Shown: positions 12,261-23,010, counted from the stretch's first letter. The stretch is DNA of 64,000 nt from Lunularia cruciata (GCA_948567375.1 OX419762.1:10298001-10362000); one strand, 5' to 3'. The notes: generated by a model not told the origin, from the letters alone. Translations and numbers: made by a program.

Positions 12261-12760
12261 GCTTACACAAGAGTGGTGTTGGGGAGATGCACTAGAGAGA
12301 GCTTATGTAGAGCTCAAGGAGAGGTTGACATATGCTCCTTTTTTGAGGAGACTAATTAGAGGATGACCATTTCAGGTTCACATTGATTGGAGTATGTTGG
12401 GGCTTGGAGCAGTGCTCACCCAACATAGAGACAAGGAGAAGAAGATTTTGGTGGCCTATGCTAGTCAATCCAACAACTAAATGGAGGCAAAGTATAGTTC
12501 ATATGAGGGAGAGTGCTTGGTAACAATATGGGCGGTAGCACATTTCCAATGTCACCTATTTGGTAACCCCTTTACTCTCATCATTGATCATCAATCATTG
12601 AAGTGGTTGATGGAGTCTGACAAAGCTTTTAGGGAAGCTTGCACAATGGGCTTTGATTTTAAAAGAGTATGATTTCATGGTTATTCATAGACCTAGAGTG
12701 AACCATGATGCAAATGGGTTGAGGATAAACCCATCTCCTAGCCAGTAGGATTAGACTAGA
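12260..12760 (+). pseudogene. pol (RH): Family B RNase H
   Basis: The fragment FQVHIDWSMLGLGAVLTQ (near 12372-12425) carries the first catalytic aspartate. EGECLVTIWAV (12508-12540) carries the glutamate and IIDHQSLKWL (12579-12610) the next aspartate. This is the standard gypsy RNase H, which removes the RNA template during reverse transcription. It follows RT without a gap, as usual. One in-frame stop separates the two halves near 12480. Confidence 0.85.
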
Positions 12761-14105
12761 GAGCATGTTGGCGTAGTGAGATAGATGAGAAGATGGTATC
12801 AAATTAGCATCTATATGCCTTTCATTGTATATTTTTGAGGCTTTGGTGGTATCTCTCATAATGCATATAGGAGGAGTTATTGAAGTCATAGATCTAGAGA
12901 GTGGAGATAATGGTATAATTCAGCAAGACATTCATGATGATGTCTTAGTGATGGACTATCTTTGCATTGGTGTTATGGGTGGCACAACTAGGACCAAGGA
13001 GAAATATTGTGTTCTTCAACAAGCCTGGTGGTTCACATTGGAGGGTAGACACTTTCTTTGTGTATGGGAGGATGGAAGAGAAAGTAGTACCACTTCCATC
13101 TCATAGATCATAGTTGGTCCATCATGCTCATGAGGAGCTTGGACATTTTGATGTAAAACGTCATGCTCATAAGTAGCTATGATATTTTGATGTAAAGCAT
13201 ATATATAGTTTACTCTAGAGTCATTATTGGTGGTGTAATATGCAGACCAATGCACAACAATTTGTTACCAAATGTGTGTTTTGTGACCAAGTTAAAGCAT
13301 CATTCAATGCTACTATGCCACAATTACACCCATTACCTATCATGAGATTAGGTTATCATTGAACTATGGACTTTGCTAGACCTTTACTGTTGACGGTGAG
13401 ACATCATTGATTTGTTTTGGTGATGGTGGAGCACTTCTCCAAGTGGATTGAGTTGGTGGCACTTCCTAAGAAGTCTAATGAAGGGATGGCTTACTTGTTC
13501 CTAGATCAGGTTCTTAGTCAATTTGGTGCACAAGTAGAGGTTTTGACTAATCAGAGTACAAAGTTCTTGGAAGAGTTTCAGGTCTTGTGTGACAAGGCTT
13601 TGATTGATCATTGTACTATCTACCAAAACCACTCTAAGGTAGATGGCTTAGCAAAGAGATTGGTTTAGAAAGTGAAGAGAGGATTGCAAAAGTATGGTTT
13701 GCAGAGAGACCACTTGGGAATTTGAGATCTCCACTTACCTTGGTTGGCCTTGGGCTATCAGTTCAGCCGGCAAGTCTCCTTAGCATCCTTCTCTCCTTAC
13801 TTTCTACTCTATGGATGAGATCTAGATTTACCTCCAACCATTTGTCAAGATACTACCGTAGTGTTGGACTTGTATGATCCAAATGTATGGATGAGTGCAT
13901 GTTCTCAATGAGCAGAGATCTTTTGGAGAGTGATGTCAATGGCCTTCAAGAACTTGAAAATTTCTCATCATAAGGACATCTTATGCTATGCTGCCATTTG
14001 AGGAGGAGGTTATAGACCCTCAATTTATCAATTCATCAAGGTGACTATGTATATCTATAGCAAATAGCACCGATAACACTTGATGTTTCTACAGGCTGTA
14101 CTATC
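12760..14105 (+). pseudogene. pol (IN): Family B integrase
   Basis: After a decayed N-terminal zinc-binding part (a CVFCDQVK fragment remains near 13276-13299), the catalytic core is clear at 13380-13670: MVEHFSKWIELVALPKKS follows the first Asp region, then the second block (VLTNQSTKF, which in relatives is xTDxGxxF), then the GLAKR segment where the catalytic Glu should be. Beyond this the frame continues through FSPYFLLYG and the C-terminal part up to the PHD finger. It would insert the cDNA into host chromatin. Catalytic Asp/Glu codons are partly lost and several stops occur. Confidence 0.8.
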
Positions 14106-14417
14106 TTGAGAGTGCATGAGGTTTTGCCATCTGGAGTCCTTATGTTGGAAGGATGTGATGGTGTTGTTTGGAAGGATCATGTGCATAATTGTGCGCCATG
14201 CTATCTCCCAAAAATTGATGGTACTATGGACCCAAGCTTGGTACTTGTACGTGTAGGCTTGTGGTGTATGTTACGTAGCTCTTCAAGTGGAGTTGCTACT
14301 ATGTTAGTGTGTGAAAGTTGTTTGAGAGGATGGCACATGTCATGTATGACTCCTCCCCTCACGGTGGTTCCTCAAGGACAATGGTTATGTCTTAGATGTA
14401 CTTTGACTTATAGCTAG
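14106..14417 (+). pseudogene. PHD-type zinc finger at the C-terminus of the family B polyprotein
   Basis: This 103-codon open stretch continues the integrase C-terminus. It starts with a small beta-like segment (residues 1-45) and then has a Cys4-His-Cys3 finger at 14275-14399. Spacing is C-x2-[C, here Arg]-x11-C-x2-C-x4-H-x2-C-x14-C-x2-C, with the conserved Trp two residues before the seventh ligand (GQWLCLRC). That is the PHD finger signature. The second ligand is Arg here but Cys in the minus-strand relative at 32945-33191. PHD fingers usually bind histone H3 tails, so a role in directing integration is plausible but inferred. The frame ends with a stop at 14417, so this is the natural end of the polyprotein. 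Confidence 0.75.
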
Positions 14418-14690
14418 TTTATCCTTTATATGGTATAGATTGCACATAGGTGATTAACAATGGGGCTTGATAGCACCCAGCCTCTTGATCTTTTGTCCAC
14501 TATAAGTTATACCATATACTTGGAGTAGATGGCTATATGAACCACAAGCTAACGGGACCTAACCACTACCTTGTGTAAAAAAATTAATTATTGTTATACT
14601 TTAGAGTCCATGTATGACTTCCGTGTGAGTTGTGCTTCTATAGTGTGTGATGTTGACAACAATGTATGTTATGTAGCAATGTATATATGG
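14418..14690 (+). mobile_element. Family B 3' untranslated end (element B1)
   Basis: After the PHD stop the sequence matches the post-PHD region of elements B3 and B4. It ends with a segment of about 95 bp (14592-14690, call it R1) that begins near CTTTAGAGTCCATGTATGAC. In B3 and B4 this R1 segment occurs on both sides of the LTR body; here only one copy is left and the LTR body is missing. Family A sequence resumes at 14691. The simplest explanation is deletion of the 3' LTR by recombination between the two R1 copies. Confidence 0.5.
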
Positions 14691-15630
14691 ATGCCATGTA
14701 CAAGGATACAATCAACTTTATACTCCTCATGATTGTTGATAGGGTTGGGACAAGGAGGACACAACATAATACAAGAGGAAAAGGAAGAGGGATTAGAAAC
14801 AAATGGTTACAACTTGAAAATGTGAAAGATAGTATGGATTTACATATGAGAAGGCAAGGCAGGTTGATAAGCAATAGGAGAAATGATTTGGGTTCCATCA
14901 AATAGACCTATCTAATTAGGAGCAATTTTATGTACTTGGGTATCAAGGGGGAGGGTAGGTTACTAGAAGAAAGCATGAATTTATCACCAATTTGAAAAGT
15001 TAGATCTTGACGATGTTGGTCTACATATTTTTTTTGACAATTTGAGCAATAAGAAGATGTGATTTGGCTTGTTGTAGAGAATGAGATATGGTGGTCAAGA
15101 AGGTGGTAGTATGAGCGATATGAGATAGAGGCAGAGCAAGAATGGAATCTAGAAGAAGTGGATCTTGGCCAAAATTAAGGAACAAGGGAAAGAATCCAAA
15201 ACTTGCTTGTTTGGAATTATTGTAGACAAACTCAGCAATTATAAAACACTCATCCCAATTAACATGGTGAATGTTGACAAAGATACAAAGTATATCTTCC
15301 AAGGTGCAATTTTTATATTTAGTTTGCCCATCATTTTTAGGATGATAGGCTGTGGAAAAAGCAAGCTTAGTGCCAAGTTATCTGGAAGAGTGCTTGCTAA
15401 AATTTTCTGGTGAAATGAGGATTAAGGTCGGAGATGAGTACATGAGGTATCCCATGATGCTTTAAGACATTGTCAAAGTAAATTTGAGCCAATGTTGGAG
15501 CATCCACTTTGTCAAAGGTTGGTGCTAAACAGATTTGCTTACTAAGCTTATCCATAAACACCACAATTGTTGTGTGATCTTGCTTTGTCTTGGGCAAGGA
15601 TGTGATGAGATCTAAGTTCATGTGTTCCTA
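14691..15630 (-). pseudogene. pol (IN): Family A integrase (minus copy)
   Basis: On the minus strand an integrase core starts at 15621 with MNLDLITSLPKTKQDHTTI, followed by VFMDKLSKQI (first Asp), DAPTLAQIYFDNVLKHHG and HVLISDLNPHFTRKF (second Asp). After a frameshift come the core end and C-terminus (15302-15021: AEFVYNNSKQASFGFFPLF). A basic, proline-rich tail runs to about 14691. Order and motifs are those of a Ty3/gypsy integrase; I see no chromodomain. Frameshifts and stops make it dead. The same gene lies inverted at 17252-18190, forming an inverted pair. Confidence 0.8.
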
Positions 15631-15639
15631 TCAAGCATA

Positions 15640-16890
15640 TGGAATGGGGAGTGGTTGAAGGAGTCCACTCAACTTTTGGTTGTTGGCCTTGTTGCATTAG
15701 CAGCTCTCATAGATCATACAAACTCTCAAACATCTCATGCCATGTTGTGCCACCACCATTGATGTTGAAGGTTACCCAAGGTCCACACCCATGTGACCAG
15801 CAAGTGGTAAATCATGGGCTTCTTGAAGGTGTACAAGTCAACAATTACCCTTGGCTAGAACATATATTTAGTCATCATGGAATAGTAGGCCTTCCTTGAA
15901 GGAGAAGGTGTTGTACTCCTTGTCGCATATTGCAAGGCAATCTTGTACCATTTGAAAGAAGGGATCTTGTTGTAGAGTTATCCTAAACACAATTTGGACC
16001 TTGGAGTTGACTAACACCATCATAATTGCCACCATGATGAGAAGAAGAGACTTCAAATCAGGTCATCATGATAGGGTATTAGGGATGACATTGGGACCAA
16101 CCAGGTTTGTACTCAAGTTTGATGTCAAACAATTGGAGTTATTCCTCCATTGATGATTTTGACTCTTCACTTATCCTAAATGTAATGTCTGCAACAAAGA
16201 TTTATGATTGGTTTGCATGATCATTTTTTCCCAAAGAGATAATGCCTCCATACCTTGGTGGCATATACTATTGCTAGTTGTTCTCATCTCGTGTACAGTA
16301 ATTCCTTTTGTGGTGTTTAATCAATCAGATGTAAAGGAAATGGGATGTAATCCATTTGGGAATTCTTGTTGCAACACAACTCTAATAGCAAAGTTAGAAG
16401 CATCAAAATCAACCACACTAGGTAGTTGAGGATCATATGGTTGAAGAATGGGTCTTGAAGACACCATATGTTTCAACTTCTAGAATACTTCTTCATGTTT
16501 AGCGGTCCACTAAAAGCTTGAGTTCTTTCCTAAGAGGTTGGAAAATGGTGCTACCACATTCACATAATAGTGGATGAACTATTAGTAAAAGCTTGCCAAT
16601 CCCTTAAATGGCATGCTTTGGAGTAGGCCAATCAATAATGGCCTTGATTTTCTTCTCTTCCATATTGATCCTTTTTGATGAGATCTTGTGATCCAAGAAG
16701 GTAACTTCCTTCTGCCAAAGGCACTCTTTGAGTTCTTGCAATAAAACTTCCATTAAAAGGTTGAACTATTTGATCAACCATTTTTTTGATGATGCTCCTA
16801 ACCATCCTCAGATTCTCCTTGTGCAATCGGCTTAATCTATATCACAAAAATAGACTTATCTTCCTAAAAGCTTACTTTATGGTTACTTTC
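15640..16890 (-). pseudogene. pol: Family A RT remnant, RNase H and integrase N-terminus (minus copy)
   Basis: Reading leftward from 16890: a short RT fragment (KKMVDQI and the PFNGSF phrase) jumps directly to the RT thumb (KISSKRINMEEKKIKAI frame near 16690-16640), so about 500 bp of RT palm including the YxDD box is deleted. RNase H follows, with QLAIVYATKVWRHYLFGKK near 16290-16230 and NHKSL near 16210. The integrase zinc-binding region (FKEGLLFHDD near 15880, PLAGHMGVD near 15790) then leads into the core. Stops are frequent. Confidence 0.7.
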
Positions 16891-17251
16891 TTGAAAAACT
16901 TCCCATCTTGGGACTGACTATTCTTAGATGTCTTACTCAAAGGTGTCAAACAACCTGATTGGAGATTTCTATCTTGGTGTTGCACTTGAATTTGTCATTG
17001 GGTCCAATCAAATTGAACGTTATGACATTCAAGCCAAATCAAACCCAAAATAACATCATGGTGTAAGGATGCCACTACAAACCTCATACACTCCAAATAC
17101 TCCTTCCCAATCCTAAATGTAATAAAATGTGAGGCACAAAATGCAAAACCCTTTCTACCATCCGCCATCATCAATCTGCTTCCAATTATTAGCTTGATAG
17201 GAATACGGAAAGGATGGCCAACTTACATTGTATGATCTGAGAACTGCCAAT
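16890..17251 (-). pseudogene. pro: Family A protease remnant (minus copy)
   Basis: The minus-strand frame gives VVASLHHDVILGLIWLECHN near 17082-17020, matching the C-terminal block of gypsy proteases (DVILGMDWLxxHxxxxDW). Upstream, about 17240-17150, lies a decayed flap/active-site region ending in MADGRKG. The protease joins the RT remnant on the left. On the right it stops at about 17251, where the oppositely oriented A copy begins, so gag and the 5' LTR of this element are absent. Confidence 0.6.
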
Positions 17252-18190
17252 GCAACAAGGCTAGCTACCAAAAACCGAGTGGACTTCTTCAACCACTTCC
17301 AATCCCATCTGATTGACAGGAACATGAGAGCTTAGATCTCATCACTCCCTTGCCCAAGACAAAGGAAGGTCACACAACAATTGTGGTATTTTTGGATAAG
17401 CTTAGTAAGAAAATCCATTTAGCACCAACCTTTGATACTATGGATGCTCCAACATTGGCCCAAATCTACTTCAACAATATCTTCAAGCATCATGGGATGC
17501 CTCATGTACTCATCTCCAACCATGATCCTTGATTCATGGTCCAAAAAAATTGGCAAACACTCCTCCAAATACTTGTCACCAAGCTTACTTTATTCATACC
17601 CTGTCATCCTTAAACCAATGGACTTTGGAATCACCTTGGAGGATATGGTTTGTACCTTTGTCAACATTCACCATACCAACTAGGATGAATATCTTACATC
17701 TATTGAGTTTGGTTACAATAATTCCAAACATACATGCACCGGATTCTCTCCCTTCTTCCTTAATTTTAGTCAAGACCCACTTTTTCCAGATTCTCTTCTT
17801 GGTCCTCCTTCATCTCATATCTCTCATATTTCTACTTTCTTGACCAGAATATCCCAATCCCTAATAAAAGCTAAATCTCATCTCCTTGTTGCTTAGAATT
17901 CTTAGAAACAATATATGGACCAACATTATCATGATCTCACCTTTCAACTCAATGATAAGGTCATGCTTTCTTCTAGTAACCTACTCTAGCCACTTGATAC
18001 CCAAGTCCATAAACTTGCTCCTAATTGGATAGGTCCAATTGATGTAACCCAAATCATTTCTCCAATTCCTTATAGACTTGCTTTGCCTTGCCTTGTCATA
18101 TACAAATCCACCATGTCTTTCATATTTTCAAGTTAAAATCATTTGTTTCTAATCCATCTTCTTTTTCCTCTTGTGTCAAACCTCCTCCTC
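17252..18190 (+). pseudogene. pol (IN): Family A integrase (plus copy)
   Basis: A truncated gypsy element in plus orientation begins inside the integrase. The core is seen as PKTKEGHTTIVVFLDKLSKK (17353-17412), then DAPTLAQIYFNNIFKHHGMP and HVLISNHDP (second Asp region, 17440-17530). Frameshifted fragments follow (near 17640-17740, then NFSQDPL-type text and ASFSKLK-like text) through to the C-terminal tail near 18120-18190 (IFKLKSFVSNPSSFSS). It is the mirror image of the integrase at 14691-15630. All upstream protein domains are missing. Confidence 0.8.
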
Positions 18191-18850
18191 TGCCTGTTCC
18201 TATCATGAGGAGTGTGAAGTTGCTTGGATCCTTGCACGTCACCACATTTAACATGGCCACCAACAACATACTCAATAAAAAGTCCTTTAGCAAGGGCATT
18301 CCCTTCATGATGCCACTTGGGAATCTCTCCCTAATCTCTAAAATGCACAAAAGGCTATCCATGAATTGGAATCTTCCATGGTGATGAGGTTTTCACCAAC
18401 TAGTGGTGGGAGTAATGTGGAACAATATGGAGTTTAAAATTATTAAGGCAAGACTAACAAAGTAGCAAATAGGCCAAATTAGCCAAGAATATAAGAACAT
18501 TTTAGAAGTATCTAGGAAGCTACTTGGTACTTTCCAAGTATCAAGAATGTGCATGCCAAGTGGTGACTTCTAAGAGGAAGTTTCTTGGAAAGTTTCTTGG
18601 CTAGCTTAGCTTGCATACCAAATAGGTGGCTTCTTGAAGGAAGCATCCTGACTAGCTTAGCTTGCATGCCAAGTAGGTGACTTCAAAAAGTAAGCTTCTT
18701 GGTTAACTTAGCTTGCACTCAAAGAAGATGGCTTTTAGAAAGCTTCTTGAGAGCTTATCAAGAGCCTCGTATGTTCCTTATAAATGCCAAAGCCCAAGCT
18801 CATGTTAGGAATTTGGAGTTTCCCTCATTCAAGGGACCCAATGTGATCTT
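18190..18850 (+). mobile_element. Family A 3' LTR region (plus copy)
   Basis: This follows directly on the plus-strand integrase and is the reverse complement match of 3961-4629. It carries three diverged subrepeats at about 18560-18740, each ending in a phrase like GCTAGCTTAGCTTGCAT. The homology to the minus copy fades at about 18850. It is the LTR and adjacent 3' untranslated region of the A element; the exact border between the two is not visible. Confidence 0.55.
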
Positions 18851-20017
18851 TCATTTTGATTTCCATTTTCCTATTTCTCTTTTTGATCTTTTACAACTTG
18901 CCATTCCTCCCCTACTCAGTCTAACATCAAGGAACAATATAGCCAACAATGCTTTGGAGGGGGAGCATGAGCCTATGGGAGCATGTGATCCGTTTGGCAA
19001 CCACTTGGACTTTGGTAGTGTACTCTTCCTATAAAGCAAGCCAATCTCCATGTAGAAATTGATGCATCCAAGAGGTAGTCTTTCGGTGTCTAGATGTGCC
19101 TCCATGAGTAGGAAGAAGCAAGTCCATCAAGAGAAGCAAGCTAGCAAGGTCCAAGTAGAGACATCTCTCTCCATGTCATCTACCAAGATGGCACATAGGA
19201 GTATAGAAAGTGTGGAGCCCTCTAGATGGCAGAGGAACATAAGGATCATGATATACATGTGTGGACAAGGTAAGCCTAGTAAGAAAGCCTGGAATGGATC
19301 CAAAGAGTGGAGCCAAAATTAAGAGTTTGGTAGTGCCTGTAGAGAGAGGGGGCATATAAAGTGAGTCTAGGAGGGTAGGCAGAGGTGGCCTCTGCTCTCA
19401 TCCATAAGAATCTAGCTTGGTGCTATCACCCTTGATGTTATTTGCTGAACCTACCCCTACTCATGTGCAATCAAGGCATGATTAATAGGACGTTGGTGAG
19501 TGGGATATAAGGGGGTGCTAAGGGTACTAGAGAGGAAATGTCATATAGTGTTCATGGGAAGTCTGGAGGGATAAGGGAGATTAGAGCATATGGTGATGGT
19601 GGTGGCGGTGGTGGCGGTGGAGTTGGATCACTAGGAGGAAAGATTGTGGGTGGAGGGGGAGGAACCTTGAGGGGATGGTGGATGGGAGATCCTCCATAGG
19701 AAGTCTTCCAATGTAGGTTCCTTGCTAGGAGCGGGTGGAAGATGTGGCAAAGGAATTAAGGCGGCTCCATCAAGGCGAGCTTCAACTACTAGAGGGGCAT
19801 GCTGGAAACGGTGGCACCTACAACTATGGCCTAGATGCACATCAGGTGTAGGAGGTGGTGGATGAAGTGCCTCGCCTATGGTCTTCCCTCTACCTACTCA
19901 TGCTAAAGAACGAAGCGAAGGCATCATGAGAGAGTCTACTGAAGTATCTCTCAACACCAAGAGATACAACCCAAAACATAACTAGGAGAAAATATATCCA
20001 GAACATAGACACACAAT
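18851..20017. other. Unassigned region with a GGT/GGC microsatellite
   Basis: I recognise no domain. A glycine-codon repeat made of GGT, GGC and GAT triplets occupies 19590-19622. The minus strand between 19840 and 19631 reads as a proline/serine-rich tract (for example PSKEPTLEDF), and the plus strand near 19059-19322 is open but unrecognised. The block could be a decayed gene or gag, but nothing supports either call. Confidence 0.3.
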
Positions 20018-20380
20018 TTGATGCAAAATGATGAACACCACCAAAAACAAATATATGTACATGAAACAAAAAGTACAAAGACAAAGAATGGATGTGGATA
20101 TGAAAGAAACCTATTTGCTAATAAAGGAGAGCGGCCATTAAGTACTCCATCATATACTCCATCATGTGTGGTAACCGAGCCCTCCGGGTCTAGAACTCTC
20201 CAATATAGGAACCTCTTGTACAAGAATATATTGATGGAAGAACTTCTAGTAAGAACATTTGTTATAGGAAAATTTGGTTCAAAAACTTTTGATACAAAAA
20301 CATCTAGCAGAAATACTCTATTTACAAAAACTTTGGATAAAGCAAAATCACTAATTGAGTTGATCCAAATCCATAGGTGA
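20018..20380 (+). CDS. Unrecognised 120-codon frame with pentapeptide-like repeats
   Basis: The frame starts with a Lys/His-rich segment and ends in ten perfectly spaced five-residue units (residues about 60-109), of the type TFDTK, KFGSK, TLFTK, NLLYK: hydrophobic second position, often basic fifth. They are encoded by a 15-bp tandem repeat. Because the period is a multiple of three, the minus strand is also partly open with units such as VFVSK, so which strand was coding is unresolved. I recognise no family. It may be a chance frame over a tandem repeat. Confidence 0.3.
   Translation: MMQNDEHHQKQIYVHETKSTKTKNGCGYERNLFANKGERPLSTPSYTPSCVVTEPSGSRTLQYRNLLYKNILMEELLVRTFVIGKFGSKTFDTKTSSRNTLFTKTLDKAKSLIELIQIHR
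20195..20344. repeat. 15-bp tandem repeat, ten units
   Basis: Ten consecutive 15-bp units run without a length change from ACTCTCCAATATAGG to ACTTTGGATAAAGCA, with consensus near ACTTTTGATACAAAA. Units differ from each other at several positions, but none contains an insertion or deletion. Confidence 0.85.
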
Positions 20381-20439
20381 TCAAACTCAATGCCTGGGAT
20401 CGAACTCTATGATAATGATCCAAATGCACTCGGTGCCCT

Positions 20440-21210
20440 CTTCTTTTTTTGTTTTTTGCTCCACTAACTTTTGGTCCAAGTGGTATACATGGGTGCGGAG
20501 AAATTGATCCCCGTGCGCTGTCCTTTGGCTACAGACCGTTTTGCTACAACATTGTAACTTATTTTAGCAGACTGGAAACCAGCATCATTCTTGGCCCTCC
20601 CCTGGCCCTCCCCGTTCCTTGGTGTGATTCACATTCGTGCGTGTGTGTTGGTGAGACCTTGTGCCAAAACTGAACCCCAGGGACCTTCTAGTATTGCAAA
20701 ACCGCACGCAACCCTGTTGCAACTAAAATTGATTCTTCGTTTAGTAGCTGCTACCGCAATTTTCATCCACTCACATTATTTTCCGGTAAAAGTTCATTTC
20801 TCACAAGTCCCATTCAACGTTCCACAATTACCGATGTTCTCGGTCAATTTTCCACTCACACTCCTGATATACATCTCTCGTACTCGTGATATCTCATATG
20901 ATATATATCTTTTAGTACTTTTGATATCTTGATATCTCACATGAAGATAAATTACTCTCATGTCTCAAAAAAATTTCGCACGCCCAGACCCGTATGCTTC
21001 TTCGTATCAAATCCACGCCCTGTCACTGATGCTTTTTCCGAAGAAAACCGGACTCTCCAAAATCCTCTTGATACCTCACATGATACATAATTTTTAATAC
21101 TCTTGATATCTCACATGAAAATTAATTCCTCCCATTGTCTCAATAATTTCTCGCACGCCCTGTCCCGGACGTTTCTTCTTCATCAAATCCACGCACGGTC
21201 ACGGTAACAG
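20440..21210. other. CpG-containing region with a duplicated ~145-bp unit, upstream of the receptor kinase remnant
   Basis: No coding domain is visible. A segment at about 20878-21030 recurs at about 21063-21205. Both copies contain GATATCTCACATGAAnAT, then TTTCnCGCACGCCC, then CAAATCCACGC. The block lies directly upstream of the LRR coding remnant and may be its old promoter or first-intron region, which is inference from position. CpG dinucleotides are visibly commoner here than in the surrounding retrotransposons. Confidence 0.45.
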
Positions 21211-22690
21211 CTCAATGGCTCATTTGGATTTTCTTTCCGATGCATTTAAACTTAATCTCTTCGACGACGGTCTCGATTTGGGATCGAATCACTTTACAGG
21301 GCAGATACCGTTTTCAACTGTTCATCCCCATTCTGGTTTTCTTTGAGATTGCTGAATGATTATCTAACTGGTCTCTTCGCGGATACTCGTTCCAGTGCAC
21401 ATCTAACCCTGTACCCTCGCTTTTCCGGATCTATCTCAAAAGAGACTTAGTCTCCTCAATAGGTATGGGAATCAATAGGATATCATCAATTTCTAAGACT
21501 TGCACACAAATGCTGAGCAAATTTTACTTGGTGACGATAGTTTCAGTGGAGAACTTCAATCTCATCAAAAATATTCAACCGAATTGGATCTGTCCAGCAA
21601 CAACCTCAGGAGGACCTTGCCGAACAAAGTCTGAGGAGGGCAAAAGTTGACTGCACTGCTGCTCAAAGGCAAACAGTTAAGCGAATCATTACAGAACACA
21701 AGCCTAGATTTTCCCAACTTATTGACTCTTGACTTGATTAAAACCACCTAGAAGGAGAGCTCCATCCTAAACCCTGTTCACCCTTCTCCAATCTCCGAGT
21801 ACCCTCAACTTGTCCCACAATCGTCTCTCCGGAACGGGACCCACAAAGCCTCAGTGTCATAGAGAAAGCAGGATGCTTCAGTAACTTCACTAGTCCCTTA
21901 CCCAAGGGCCTCCCGAAGGCCGACACAAGGCACACTTACGTCTTCAATACCTACAGTGGAGGGCTACTGATGATTTCCTAGGAAAATTCGATCTGCCATC
22001 CTATCCTGAACGTAACAGGATCCGTCCCCTTCAATTTCTACTGGATACAGTTTCGAGAATGTTCATCTAAGTTCGAACATGGATGGTTACTAGTCGGTTC
22101 GAAACTCTTACTAGATGGTTCATCTAATTTCGAACATGGATGCCAGCTGATCTTAATACTGCATGTTGTAATGTCACAGTTTTAAACGTTGCTGCAGCAA
22201 TATCAAGCGGAAGTGGCAGGCTCGTCGGAACAGTCTCCATTGGTCGGATTATCTCCGTTGCAGCCATTTGGATCAGTGTTCTTGGTGTGTACTCATGCGT
22301 GCGTCATCGGCTTCAAGCGACAACGCCTTGAACGCACTAACAACTTCTGTGGAAGCTGTAGAATTGGCGAAGGTGGGTTTGGTATTGTGTACAGGGGCTG
22401 TCTAGTCGGTCAGATGGTGGCGATCAAAGAAAGTCGAATTGGAGAGTCTCCTGAGAGCAAATTGTTGGTTATAAACAGCAGCCAAATCTTACCAAAGATT
22501 CGTCATAGGGACCCCGTTTCTTTCCTGGACTGCTCTTTGACGAGGAAGATTGCAGTCCTTGTAATTCGAGTCCTATGTTCCTCGAGGGACACTACAGGAG
22601 CATCTTCAACGGACCTGAGGAGACGGATTGATGTGGATTCAACGGCTGAGAATTGCACTCCTGCACACCCCACATCCCAGTGCACCCTAC
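21210..22690 (+). pseudogene. LRR receptor-like kinase pseudogene
   Basis: In shifting frames the plus strand encodes leucine-rich repeats: QLNGSFGFSF (about 21210), DLGSNHFTGQIP (21275-21310), FSGEL and ELDLSSNNLRRTLPNK (21542-21630), LLTLDL (21720-21740), STLNLSHNRLSG (21785-21825). A hydrophobic segment suited to a membrane span follows (IISVAAIWISVLGVYSC, 22243-22296). The kinase begins at 22330 with NNFCGSCRIGEGGFGIVYRG (Gly-rich loop, 22348-22395), then VAIKESRIG (invariant Lys). After a frameshift come VPRGTLQEHLQR and LMWIQRLRIA (22575-22660). The sequence then stops before the catalytic loop (HRD) and activation segment. It was a plasma-membrane receptor kinase; at least five frameshifts and several stops make it dead. 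The kinase loop wording is closest to WAK-like/LRR kinases. Confidence 0.85.
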
Positions 22691-23010
22691 AAATTTATAT
22701 ATATAGCACCTCGGAGGAAGGAAAAGGGAAAAGAATACAAAACACAATAAAGTGCAAAAGTTAGAAAAAAGGTTTTAAAAATAAGCGCTAGGCCCAGCAG
22801 CCCAAAGGGGCCAGCAAGACAAACAGAAACAGGGCCTGAACATACAAAAGTGAAGAAAAGCGCTGTGACAACAAACACCAACTACTCCCAAACAACTCTG
22901 AAAATACAGATCCCGACAACGATGATAACTTTGGTTAGATCGCTAGATGTTAGACTACTACAGCCCCGACAAACTTTTGTCGCCAAAATATATAAAATAT
23001 CTGTCAAAGA
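22690..23010. other. Unassigned flank of the kinase pseudogene
   Basis: The kinase homology ends at about 22690 in a short ATATATATA tract, and the following 320 bp hold nothing I recognise. The break suggests that the rest of the kinase was lost by deletion or by an insertion starting here. Confidence 0.4.

Noticed and set aside
15639-15899. Plus-strand frame between the two family A integrases
   Set aside because: It is antisense to the integrase N-terminal region of the minus-strand A element.
20591-20932. 113-codon plus-strand frame upstream of the kinase remnant
   Set aside because: Overlaps the duplicated CpG-bearing unit, has no recognisable domain, and runs through sequence with repeat structure unrelated to codons.
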